A stretch of 64,000 nt of DNA from assembly GCF_047731265.1 (NCBI RefSeq), contig NZ_CP159835.1, positions 62,001 to 126,000 on the forward strand, given 5' to 3'. The position numbers and the translations under genes were made by a program. A model generated the notes under the pieces. It ran no database searches, was not told the origin of the DNA, and saw only the letters and a program-made list of their open reading frames with translations. This document shows positions 8,878-19,185 of this stretch, in pieces (within the stretch, counting starts at the first letter, position 1; the number at the start of each line of letters is the position of its first letter). The stretch is from Patiriisocius sp047731265 (GTDB taxonomy: Bacteria > Bacteroidota > Bacteroidia > Flavobacteriales > Flavobacteriaceae).

Positions 8878-8908
8878 CAAAAATACATATATTTTTAAAT
8901 GTTACAAA
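8878..8908 (-). promoter_or_regulatory. Bacteroidota promoter for tRNA-Glu and rpsT
   Basis: On the minus strand there is a -33 element TTTG (8905-8908) and a -7 element TATTTTTG (8878-8885). Counting from the TTG, the gap is 19 bases, matching the known Bacteroidota consensus TTTG-N19-TAnnTTTG. The -7 box ends 21 bases before the tRNA 5' end. Confidence 0.8.
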
Positions 8909-8933
8909 CCATAATTAATATTTTTTTTTAAAA

Positions 8934-10406
8934 TTAATACGCCTTTGCAAATAACACTTTTCTATTAGACGGTTTTCCCGTAAAAATACATGTTCCTGGA
9001 GCATCGTCTCCATCTAAGGGAATACACCTAATTGTAGCCTTTGTCTCTTTTTTTACACGCTCTTCAGTTTCAGTGGTACCATCCCAATGTGCAGAAACAA
9101 AACCACCCTTATTTTTAATCACCACTTTAAATTCATCATAGCTAGTAACCTCGGTAGTATGATCTGTCCTATAATCAATAGCTTTTGAAAATAGATTCTC
9201 TTGTATCTCGTTAAGCAATACTTCTACTCTAGAAACAACATCTTCTTGCGCTATAAATTCTTTGCTCAACAAATCTCTTCGAGCAATTTCCACAGTCCCT
9301 TTTTCTAAATCCTTTGGGCCAATAGCAATACGAACTGGAACTCCCTTTAATTCATATTCATTAAACTTCCAACCCGGCTTGTGCGTATCCCTATTGTCAT
9401 ATTTTACTCTAATATCCTTAGCTCTAAGTTCCTTCTGCAAAGCCAAAGCAACCTCACTAATCATTTCGAGCTGCTCTTCTCCTCTATAAATTGGAACTAT
9501 CACCACTTGATCTGGAGCCAACTTTGGAGGCAACACAAGGCCATTATCATCGCTGTGCGTCATTATCAGAGCGCCCATTAAACGTGTAGAAACACCCCAA
9601 GAAGTAGCCCAAACATACTCTTGCTTTCCTTCTTTAGTAGCAAACTTAACATCAAATGCCTTTGCAAAATTTTGTCCTAAAAAATGTGATGTCCCTGCCT
9701 GTAAAGCCTTACCATCCTGCATCAATGCTTCAATACAGTAGGTCTCTAATGCTCCTGCGAATCGCTCACTTTCTGTTTTCAACCCTTTAATCACAGGCAC
9801 TGCCATATGAGTTTCTACAAATTCAGCATATACATTCATCATTTGTTCTGCTTCCGCTACAGCCTCTTTTTCAGTAGCGTGCGCCGTATGACCTTCCTGC
9901 CATAAAAATTCAGCAGTTCTTAAAAACAGTCTGGTTCTCATTTCCCATCGCACTACATTTGCCCACTGGTTTATCAACAATGGCAAGTCTCTATAAGATT
10001 GTATCCATTTTCTGTAGGTCTCCCATATAATAGTTTCAGACGTTGGACGCACAATTAGCTCTTCTTCTAACTTAGCAGTCTCGTCTACTACAATACTTCC
10101 GTCTTCTGCAGTTTTTAAGCGATAATGTGTTACAACAGCACACTCCTTAGCAAAACCGTCAACATGACTCGCTTCTTTACTGAAGTATGATTTTGGAATA
10201 AATAATGGGAAATAGGCATTTTGATGACCTGTTTCTTTAAATTTTCTATCCAATTCTGCTTGCATCATTTCCCAGATTGCAAATCCGTACGGTTTAATAA
10301 CCATGCATCCTCTTACGCCACTGTTTTCGGCAAGGTCGGCTTTTATAACCAGTTCATTATACCATTTTGAATAGTCTTCTTCTCGGGTGGTCAAATTCTT
10401 AGCCAT
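8934..10406 (-). CDS. proS: Prolyl-tRNA synthetase (short, archaeal/eukaryote-like type)
   Basis: This class II enzyme charges tRNA-Pro with proline. At 490 residues it is the short form without the bacterial editing insertion, as is common in Bacteroidota. Features include GVRGCMVIKPYGFAIWE near the N-terminus, the motif 2 region VRWEMRTRLFLRTAEFLWQEG followed by HTAHAT, and the anticodon-binding domain with VVIVPIYRGEE and VKYDNRDTHKPGWKFNEYE. A C-terminal zinc-type extension ends in a Lys-Ala-Tyr tail, as in family members. It is divergent from the lipoprotein gene at 10.5 kb. The ATG chosen gives the standard N-terminus MAKNLTTREEDYSKWYN. Confidence 0.97.
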   Translation of the reverse strand: MAKNLTTREEDYSKWYNELVIKADLAENSGVRGCMVIKPYGFAIWEMMQAELDRKFKETGHQNAYFPLFIPKSYFSKEASHVDGFAKECAVVTHYRLKTAEDGSIVVDETAKLEEELIVRPTSETIIWETYRKWIQSYRDLPLLINQWANVVRWEMRTRLFLRTAEFLWQEGHTAHATEKEAVAEAEQMMNVYAEFVETHMAVPVIKGLKTESERFAGALETYCIEALMQDGKALQAGTSHFLGQNFAKAFDVKFATKEGKQEYVWATSWGVSTRLMGALIMTHSDDNGLVLPPKLAPDQVVIVPIYRGEEQLEMISEVALALQKELRAKDIRVKYDNRDTHKPGWKFNEYELKGVPVRIAIGPKDLEKGTVEIARRDLLSKEFIAQEDVVSRVEVLLNEIQENLFSKAIDYRTDHTTEVTSYDEFKVVIKNKGGFVSAHWDGTTETEERVKKETKATIRCIPLDGDDAPGTCIFTGKPSNRKVLFAKAY

Positions 10407-10506
10407 ATATCGGAGTTTGGCACAAATGTTGCGCTTTTGTTAAAGATTAGTTTCCTTCGGCAAAACTAGTTATTTTTACTATGTTCAACAATTAAATTCT
10501 ACTGTT

Positions 10507-11583
10507 ATGCAAATGAAAAACACCTCTCTAAAAACAAGACTTTCTCTAATTTTTTCAGGAGCTTTATCTCTTTTGCTAATTTCCTGTGGAACACACAACA
10601 ACCCGAACTATAGTGATGCTGACGGCATTTATAATGTTCAACCAACCGAAGAAATGGTAGTTGAAAGTCAAGCTCCCAGCGATAGTTATTACAAACAATA
10701 TTTTAATTCAAAAGCTGACACCTTCGATGATCTTCCTAAAGAAGGGGCTATTTTTACAGATATCAATGCCTATTCAACGAATGAAACTTTGGACTCAGAG
10801 GGATATATAGTCATAGAAGAGCGACAACCTGAAGAAAACTATGGAGGATGGGGTGAGAACTCACACAATATAAACGGCAATGTATATGGCAACAACTGGG
10901 GTGGAATGGGTGCCGCTGGTGTCTGGGGACGCCCTTTTTGGTGGTATGGTTCAGGATGGGGTTTCCATAACCAATGGGCAAGTCCATTTTGGGGCATTGG
11001 CTGGGGCTGGGGTTATCCTTTTTACGGTAATTTCGGCATGGGTTACCCTTTTTTTAACGGTGGATACTATAATAATTTTAATAATGCATTTTATGGTAAC
11101 GGTTATCACGGCTATGCCTACACAAGAGGAAGAAGAAATTCTGACATATATAATAGTACGAGCCCTTTGAGAAATATATCTAACGCTAGAGATGCACGCA
11201 TATCTAGAGCTACAAATTATGGAACCCGTAACATTAGTTCTAGAAGAGATAATCACAGAGGTGTTCAAGTTAGAAATGATCGCTATAATAGAAATAGCCA
11301 AGGAATAAGAGACGCTGCAAATACTGGTTCAAGGGTAAATTCTAGATATGCAAGACCTAGTAATTCGAGAACAGTAAGGCCTAGTAATTCGAGAACAATA
11401 AGACCTAATACAAATAGCCGAAGCACTAGACCTTCCATGAATAGCTCACGCCCAAGCAGCAGAGGAGTTTCAAGACCCTCAGGATCACGTTCGTCAGGAA
11501 TGAGAGGTTCGTCAGGTGGAGGTCGTTCAGGAGGCGCATCACGTGGTGGAGGTAGCAGAGGTCGAGGCGGCAGGGGAATATAA
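10507..11583 (+). CDS. Gly/Trp- and Arg/Ser-rich lipoprotein, unknown function
   Basis: The 358-residue protein has a lipoprotein signal with lipobox LISC (Cys27), so it should be anchored in the outer or inner membrane by Lgt processing. After an acidic region (about 30-110) comes a low-complexity segment rich in Trp, Gly, Phe, Tyr and Asn (about 112-205). An Arg/Ser/Asn-rich tail follows, with repeated RPSNSRT-type units (about 275-320) and a final RGG-rich stretch ending RGRGGRGI. I recognise no catalytic domain. The Met at residue 3 is an equally good start. The tail charge suggests binding to polyanions such as polysaccharide or nucleic acid, which is inference. It precedes the FadL-like gene on the same strand. 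Confidence 0.6.
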   Translation: MQMKNTSLKTRLSLIFSGALSLLLISCGTHNNPNYSDADGIYNVQPTEEMVVESQAPSDSYYKQYFNSKADTFDDLPKEGAIFTDINAYSTNETLDSEGYIVIEERQPEENYGGWGENSHNINGNVYGNNWGGMGAAGVWGRPFWWYGSGWGFHNQWASPFWGIGWGWGYPFYGNFGMGYPFFNGGYYNNFNNAFYGNGYHGYAYTRGRRNSDIYNSTSPLRNISNARDARISRATNYGTRNISSRRDNHRGVQVRNDRYNRNSQGIRDAANTGSRVNSRYARPSNSRTVRPSNSRTIRPNTNSRSTRPSMNSSRPSSRGVSRPSGSRSSGMRGSSGGGRSGGASRGGGSRGRGGRGI

Positions 11584-11702
11584 TCCCGTCATTGAATTTT
11601 ATCCTTAACAAACTATGAAATGCCCATTGATAATTTTTGCATCCTTATGAAAATTAATAACCTGGGCATTTCCCCTTTTTATTAGACAAATATTTTATAA
11701 AA

Positions 11703-13229
11703 ATGAAAAGATATATTTTCTTAATAGCCGCAATGGCTTTTGTCCATATTGCTATAGGACAAGGGATTTCAGATGGATTGCGTTATTCTCAAAATGGGGT
11801 ATACGGTACTGCTCGTTTCCAAGGATTAAGCGGTGCATTTGGTGCATTGGGAGGTGACTTTTCTGCTATGGGTATTAATCCTGCGGGAAGTGCTGTTTTT
11901 ATAAAGTCTGAAGGATCAATTTCCTTGGCGATCAACGATCGTGAAAACGAAACCAATTTCTTGAACACAACTACTAGAAATGCAGATACCGATGTTGCTG
12001 TAAATCAAATTGGTGGTGTATTTGTTATCCAAAACAGAAATACAGAGTCGATATGGAAAAAATTGACAATTGGCTTAAACTACGATCAAACACAGAATCA
12101 TGATAATGAAATATTTGTTAGAGGAACTGGATCAAACTCTATCGGTGATTTTTTCACTTCTCAAGCTCAAGGCATACCAACTGACTTATTAGAACTTCAT
12201 AACAATGAAACAATTTCGAGTTTATATTCTTTTATAGGTGCAACTGAAGGGGTTGCTGCTCAAAATGCATTTCTAGGCTATCAAGCATTTATTTTTGATC
12301 CTGTTGATCCAGTAAACGCAAACAACAGCCTTTACAACTCTAACATTGCGAATGGCTCGGTAAATCAACGATATAATTATGTTTCTAGGGGTTATAATGG
12401 AAAAGCCACGATCAATGTCGCCACACAAATAACTGACAAATACTATTTGGGAGTAAATTTGAATTCCCACTCAATAAATTATGCTCAAAGTACATTTCTT
12501 TCTGAAAGTAATGACAATGCAGGAAGCACGATTAGAGAAGTAGCATTCGAAAATCAGCTTTTAGTATCTGGAACAGGTTTCTCAGCACAAGTGGGAGGTA
12601 TTGCTAAATTTAATGGGCTTAGAATTGGCTTATCCTTTGATACGCCTACTTGGCACAGAATCTCTGAGGAAACAACTCAAAGTTTAGAAACGATTAGGAT
12701 TGAAAATGAACAAAGCATACGAAACATAATAGCGCCTAATATTGTTAATGTCTATGAAGACTACAATTTAAGAACCCCAGGAAAAATAACAGCTAGTGCT
12801 GCCTATATATTTGGAAAATCAGCATTATTAAGTGTGGATTATTCTATCCAAGACTATTCCAGCTTAAAATTTGACACAATCTACAATACAATTTTTAATG
12901 ATAATATTTTTGATTCTTTAAATCAGTCTATTGAAAATTCTTTAAAGGCTGCCTCATCTATTAAAATTGGTGGAGAATACAGAATCGCTAACGCAAGTAT
13001 TCGTGGAGGATTTAGATACGAAGAAAGCCCCTATCAAAATGAAGCCATTATGGGTGATTTAGTAGGTTTTTCATTAGGTGGAGGATTAAACTTTGGGCGT
13101 TATTCTTTAGACATAGCATATTCAAGAGCTGAGCAAGACAGAACCGAATCGATCTACGGTCTTAATTCTCAAATATCAAACGAAGCATCTTTTAACAATG
13201 TAGCCCTAACATTTGGAGCTTCATTTTAG
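11703..13229 (+). CDS. OmpP1/FadL-family outer membrane protein
   Basis: A signal peptide (about residues 1-19, ending AIGQ) precedes a 490-residue beta-barrel-like protein. The mature N-terminus, with ISDGLRYSQNGVYGTARFQG and LGGDFSAMGINPAG, is the pattern of Bacteroidota FadL/TodX-like proteins, often annotated as hemin receptor or hydrophobic compound transporter. The rest shows alternating polar and aromatic strands, and the last residues ALTFGASF form a typical barrel C-terminus ending in Phe. By family knowledge it would let hydrophobic small molecules cross the outer membrane; substrate cannot be told. It converges with the giant adhesin gene, separated by a strong bidirectional terminator. 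Confidence 0.8.
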   Translation: MKRYIFLIAAMAFVHIAIGQGISDGLRYSQNGVYGTARFQGLSGAFGALGGDFSAMGINPAGSAVFIKSEGSISLAINDRENETNFLNTTTRNADTDVAVNQIGGVFVIQNRNTESIWKKLTIGLNYDQTQNHDNEIFVRGTGSNSIGDFFTSQAQGIPTDLLELHNNETISSLYSFIGATEGVAAQNAFLGYQAFIFDPVDPVNANNSLYNSNIANGSVNQRYNYVSRGYNGKATINVATQITDKYYLGVNLNSHSINYAQSTFLSESNDNAGSTIREVAFENQLLVSGTGFSAQVGGIAKFNGLRIGLSFDTPTWHRISEETTQSLETIRIENEQSIRNIIAPNIVNVYEDYNLRTPGKITASAAYIFGKSALLSVDYSIQDYSSLKFDTIYNTIFNDNIFDSLNQSIENSLKAASSIKIGGEYRIANASIRGGFRYEESPYQNEAIMGDLVGFSLGGGLNFGRYSLDIAYSRAEQDRTESIYGLNSQISNEASFNNVALTFGASF

Positions 13230-13298
13230 CATGTTTTGAACCGCTTAATTTTATCTATTGCTGGTCAAGGTTTTATATAAAATTTAATAGTAATATAT

Positions 13299-13339
13299 AA
13301 AAGACAAAGCCCATATTTATAATATGGGCTTTGTCTTTT
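13299..13339. terminator. Strong bidirectional terminator
   Basis: A perfect 19-base-pair inverted repeat (AAAAGACAAAGCCCATATT and its complement) surrounds a 3-base loop, with A-rich and T-rich ends. It lies between the convergent FadL-like gene and the first giant secreted-protein gene. Confidence 0.9.
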
Positions 13340-13353
13340 ATGCACCTATTCTA

Positions 13354-16300
13354 TTCTTAGCGTTTCAATGTAAAGTGTCCTTTAATTTCTTTTCGTACTT
13401 CTTGTTCTGTGTATTCTACTTTAAACCAGTAATCACTAGAGGGTAATGGATTGCCGTTATACGTCCCATTCCACCCCGGAGTCAATGGACTCAATTGCTT
13501 GAGAAGCTTTCCGTACCGATCAAAGATATAAATATTTGCCGTAGGATCGAAATCTGCGATACCAATGATATTCCATTCATCGTGGATCCCATCGTTATTA
13601 GGGGTAAAGTAATCTGGGTAGTCAACAACTCCTATATTAAATTCGGACTCGCCACAGCCATTAGCGTCCTTGACCGCAATCGTATGCATCCCGGGGGATA
13701 CATTCATAAATACATTACTGTCTTGGAAAGCTCCTGAGTCGATGCTGTAAATATACATTCCTAGACCTTCTGCTGTTACTTCTACCGTATGATTGTTTGC
13801 AAAGGCTCCATTAACTAAAATAAAACTTAGCGCTGTGGGGGCTTGAGATACCGTTACTATCGTGGGTACATCGGTCCTACAACCACTCGCTAGCTCAGTA
13901 ATAGTCACTTCATAGTTTCCTCCTACAACAGCCGTAATAGAGGCGCCTGTTTCGCCAGCTACAACGACATCATCTATACGCCACTCAAACGTGTAAAAGT
14001 CTGCATCTAATCCTGTTTCGATAAACGGAGGGGACTCCTCACCTTCCTCTTGTGGAATAGGGCTTCCTCCTGCATCTATACAAAGCCTGTAGCTTTCCTC
14101 TAATACAACTACGGGAAGCTGCTCTACTTTTAGGATAACTTCTGCAATAGCAAAACACATCGTTCCAATGTTCTCTACCCGTGCGTAGATAACCTGTGGG
14201 TTGATGATATTGGTATAACTAGGACCTATCGCATTGGTACCATCAGCAGCGTTCTCAAAAGTCTCGTGGAAGGTAAGATCATGAACTAATAGGCTTTGGA
14301 TACCCAAAATCTCATCCCAAAGTTCCGGAATATCTAATTGAGATAAGGCAAAGGAGGTAAAACCATCATTATCTCCTTCTAAATCACACAATACATAGGG
14401 CGCAAAAGGTGCGGTTGCAGTCGCGCCTTCGCGTACTTCTATAAAGAAACTAATGTCCTCCCCTTGATAACATCCTGTAATGCTATTGGTAATCCCTACA
14501 AAAATCTCTTGTGGGTTGCCATCGTTCTGATACACTGTAGGGATTACAATGGGATTAACCCCTGCATTGGCATCTCCAATACCCTCGTAGAAACTAACTT
14601 CGTTATTGACCATATCTTGACCTACCAAAATCTCTGGGATTTTTGTCGTAAGGTCAAAAATAGCAACCCCATCAAATGGAATCTCACAAAGTATAAAGTC
14701 GTCTATAACTGCCGTGTTATCTGGCAATGGATCTACTCGTATAACCAATTCTACTATCTCAAAGCACATCTCTGGAGTTAATGCATTGGTAACCCGCACA
14801 TAAATAGTCTGTGGGTTTGACGTGTTGGTATACATCGTGGGATCGGGGATCGCATCTATTAAATCGCCTACTATGGCTAGCAACTCCGATTCATAGTAGT
14901 CCAGACCGTAGCTCTCTCCATCCAAAATCTGGGATGATCTTATCGTTAAATCAAACACTTCTTCCCCATTACCATCCGTATCGCACAAGGCGATTGCCTC
15001 TGGCTGCTCAGGCTCAGGGTTGGGGACAACACGTAAATTAAAGCTAATGCTAGTATCCACACAAAGGGTATTGCCATCAGTAACTCTAACAAATACCGCC
15101 TGAGGGTTGCTTATCTCATTGATGTATGCAGTGGATGGATTAATAGCATTCTCGTTGTTGTCTGCATCTGCTTGGCTCTCAAAATACTGGACGCCAATAC
15201 CCGGGGCGATTCCAGTTATAAGACTGTCACGGGTCGTAAGATCAAAGGCAGTAATACCATCGTTGGGTGCTCCTAGATCATCACACTGGGTGAAGGGACC
15301 TGGATCAAATACATCTGGACCAGCAACAACCATTATATCAAACATACCGATCTTAAAACATGCTGTATCTGGGTCTTCCAACCTAACGAAAATTGGTTGG
15401 ATTGGGCTCGTCATATTCATAAATGCACCTGGATTCGTAATGTCTGCTGCCCCTGCTTGGGCATCCAAAAGACTCGTATGATAACTCAGATCTAAATCAT
15501 CTAAACTCTGGCTTCCCAAAATATCTCCTTCTCGCTGCGTCAAATCAAATACCTCAAAACCGTCCATATCGCTATCACATGCAATAATAGGGTCTAAAAC
15601 TACAGCTATCGTGGGCGTTGGGTTTACCAAAAGAGTTAACGCTACCACTCGAAAACATCCGGTAGAAGGAGCAGGCGCAGGACCCACATAGGTCGCACGT
15701 GCATAGATAATCTGATTGTCTGCCACTATATTTAAATAAGGACTCATTAATGCAAAGACTCCTGCAATCGCATCAGACTCCGTCTCGTGGTAGGTAATAG
15801 CAACTCCTGGCTCGTTGTCTATAATCTCAAAATCACTATCGGTTAACGTAAAATCTGTAAAACCATCGTTGTCTATATCACAGGCTTCTAATGGCTCTGG
15901 TTCTGATGGAGAAGGTCTTGGATTCACTATTAAACCTAGGGTAATCGAACCATCATCAACAACACACCTACTGTTGGTGTCTTCGGCTCGTATCCATATC
16001 GTCATTGGGTTTATGGCTGCATCATCGGTAGCGTTTAGATTTTGGAACGCCGTTGGGACTTCAATCACATTGATGTTTGACTCCATATCTGCCTGCGTTT
16101 CAAAGAACGTAATCTCGATACCTAAAGCTCCGCCGGTAATCTCTGGAATGGACTGCGTAAGATCAAAGGCCTCTACGCTATCATCCAAGCCTAAAATATC
16201 AGTCTCATCACACAATTCTAAAGGGGTTGGATTTATAAGAACCGCTGGAAGCGCCACTTGAAGCTCTAAAGTCGTCGTACTCTCACAGTCGTTGTTTTGA

Positions 16301-19185
16301 TCTCCTACCGTAATATAAATAGTCTGGGGGTTCGATATATTGCTATAGGCTATAGGATTGACTATTTCATTAGTCATTGCAATATCCACAAAATAGCTCG
16401 TATCAAAGGAATCTGTAAGTCCTATTAGAATCTGATCCTCAGCATTGGTTAAATTGAAAACTGCTAAACCATCCCCATCTGTGTCGCAAACAACCAAGGG
16501 ATCGGGATCGCTAATCTGAGGGCTCTCTTCTACTAAAAGATGCAACGTCGTTATATTAAAGCAACCGGTAGCAGGATCTAAAACACGTATAAAAATCTCT
16601 TGATCAAAAGGTACTGTATTATTATAAGCAATGGTAAGATCTATAGGAACTTCATTGTTCTCTGCATCTGCAAGGGTACGGTGATAGCTTACTTGAAGCA
16701 TCCCTAATGGATTGCCGCATAAGGCAGACTGGGTAGCTTCGTTTAAATCAAAAGCCCCAAAACCGTCGTTGTCTTGATCACAAAAAACAAGACCATCTGG
16801 CTCACATAATTCTGGGAGGGGAATTACAAATAACTGGCTCATAAAAATACTGTGACAGCCTGTGGCATTGTCTTCTACACGTACCCAAACATCTTCAAGG
16901 TTGATCGTATTGGTATACAATTCTGGCAAGGCATTTATAGGAGCCTCTGCATCTGCTAAACTGTTGTAATAGCGAACTGTTAGCCCTATGTCACCCCCTG
17001 TAATGGTAGTATTGTTAATATTTAAATCAAACTCAGCGATACCATCGGCGATCTCATCATCACAAGTCGTGATAGGACTTGGATCAAAAAAAATGGGAAC
17101 CTCTACCACCATAATATCAAACATCCCGATATTAAAACATTCTGTATCTGCTTCTTCTAACCTAACGAAGATGGGCTGGATAGGAGTTATTGTATTGGTA
17201 AAAGTGTCTGGGTTTGCAATCTCTGGAACACCTGCTTGGGCATTCACAAGACTTGTGTAGTAGCTCAGATCATAATCCGGATCTTGACCTGCGTAGATAG
17301 CATCTGCACGATCGGTTAAGTCAAATACCTCAAAGCCATCCATATCAATATCACAAGCAATAATAGGGTCCAAAGCTAAGGGTATCGTTGGCGCAGAGTT
17401 TACAAGAAGCGATAACGATACCACTCGAAAACATCCCGTAGCGGGATCGGGCGCTGGACCTACATAGGTAGCACGGGCATAGATGATCTGATTGTTTGCT
17501 ACAGTATTCGTATAAGGACTAATCAGTGCAAGGGTACCTGCAATAGCATTACCAAATGTATCGTGGTAGGTGATAGCAACCCCTGGCTCGTTGTCTATAA
17601 TCTCGATATCTTTATCGGTTAAAGTAAAGTCTGCAAAACCATCATTGTTAATATCACAGGCTTCTAATGGCTCTGGCTCTAATGGGGAAGGCAATGGATT
17701 TACGATTAAATCTAAGGTAGCCATACCGTCATCAACAACACACCTACTGCTGGTGTCTTCGGCTCGTAACCATATCGTCTGTGGGTTTTGAGCAATACCT
17801 CCTATTAGGTTTTGATAGGTGGTAGGATTTAGAATCTCGTTTATGTTTGACGCCATATCTGCTTGCGTTTCAAAAAACGAAATACTGACTCCTAAAACCC
17901 CACCCGTAATCTCTGGAATGGACTGCGTAAGATCAAATACTTCTACTTCATCATCAGGACCTAAAATATCCGTCTGATCACACAACTCTAAAGGGATTGG
18001 ATTTATTAATACCGGAGGAAGCGCTACTTGAAGTAATAATGTCGTCTCGCTCTCACAATCATTGTTAACATCTGCTACAGTGATAAAAATGACCTGTGGG
18101 TTAGTAGTATTTGTGAAGGCGATTGGATTACTGATGGCACTGGTCATTGCTATATCACTAAAATAAGTGACCACATAAGGACCACCCGTAAGTCCAAATA
18201 ATAGCTGAGGCTCTACAGCTGTTAAATTGAAAACAGCTAAACCATCACCGTCTGTGTCACAAACAACCAAGGGATCAGGATCGGTAATCTGAGGACTCTC
18301 CTCTACTAATAAATTGACCGTAGTAATGTCATAGCAGCCTGTAGCAATATCGTTTACACGAATGTAGATTAACTGGTCAAAGGGAACTTCATTGTCATAG
18401 GTAGCGGCAAGGTCAAGAGGCAATACGTTGTTGTTTGCATCGGCCATTGTCAAATGGTAGCTTACTTGAAGGTTCCCAGCTGGATTACCGCAAACAGCAG
18501 CCTCTGTAGCTTCGTTTAAATCAAACGTACCAAAACCGTCATTGTCTTGATCACAGAAAATAATAGGGTCTGGAGCACATACATCTGGGCGGGCAACTAC
18601 TCGCAACTCGCTCATAAAAATACTGCGACATCCCGTAGCATTATCTTCCACACGTACCCAAATAGCTTCAGGATTAAACGTGTTGGTATAAAAGACTGGC
18701 AATGCATTTATAGGAGATTCTGCATCCGATAAACTGGCGTAATAGGTGACCGTAAGGCCCATGTTTCCTCCTGTAATAACAGCATTGTTGCTGTTTAAAT
18801 CAAATTCCGAAATCCCATCAGCTAGCCCGTCGTCACAGGTCGTAATCTCTGCCAGGGAAGTAAATAATGGCGATTGCCCTAAAATTAAATTAAAAGAGGC
18901 TACTGCAACACACAACGGTGGATTGCTCGTATCGCCGTCTTGGTAGTTCACAGCGCGAACCCAAACTACCGCATTACCACTTGGATAAGCAGTAGCGGGA
19001 ATAATCTCCGGAAAACCAGCATCGGCTTCAACCTGTGTCTCGTGATAGGTTAAAGTAACATCTACCAAAGTGTTTAAAATCTCCTCTTCCTTAGTCGTTA
19101 AATCGAAAATCTCCAAACCATCGCCATCATTATCACATAAAAAATAATCCTCGATAGGACTAGTGATCGCAGGACTGTCATTGAC
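13354..19185. repeat. Long direct repeat, unit 1 (5832 bp)
   Basis: This segment is almost identical to 21050-26880 in the same orientation, offset by 7696 bases (7695 beyond a one-base indel). The edges are sharp: identity begins three bases before the stop codon and ends at TTGAC at 19181-19185, after which the sequences diverge. Reading by eye I found only three substitutions and one single-base indel. It covers the C-terminal modules and the secretion domain of both giant genes. Confidence 0.93.
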
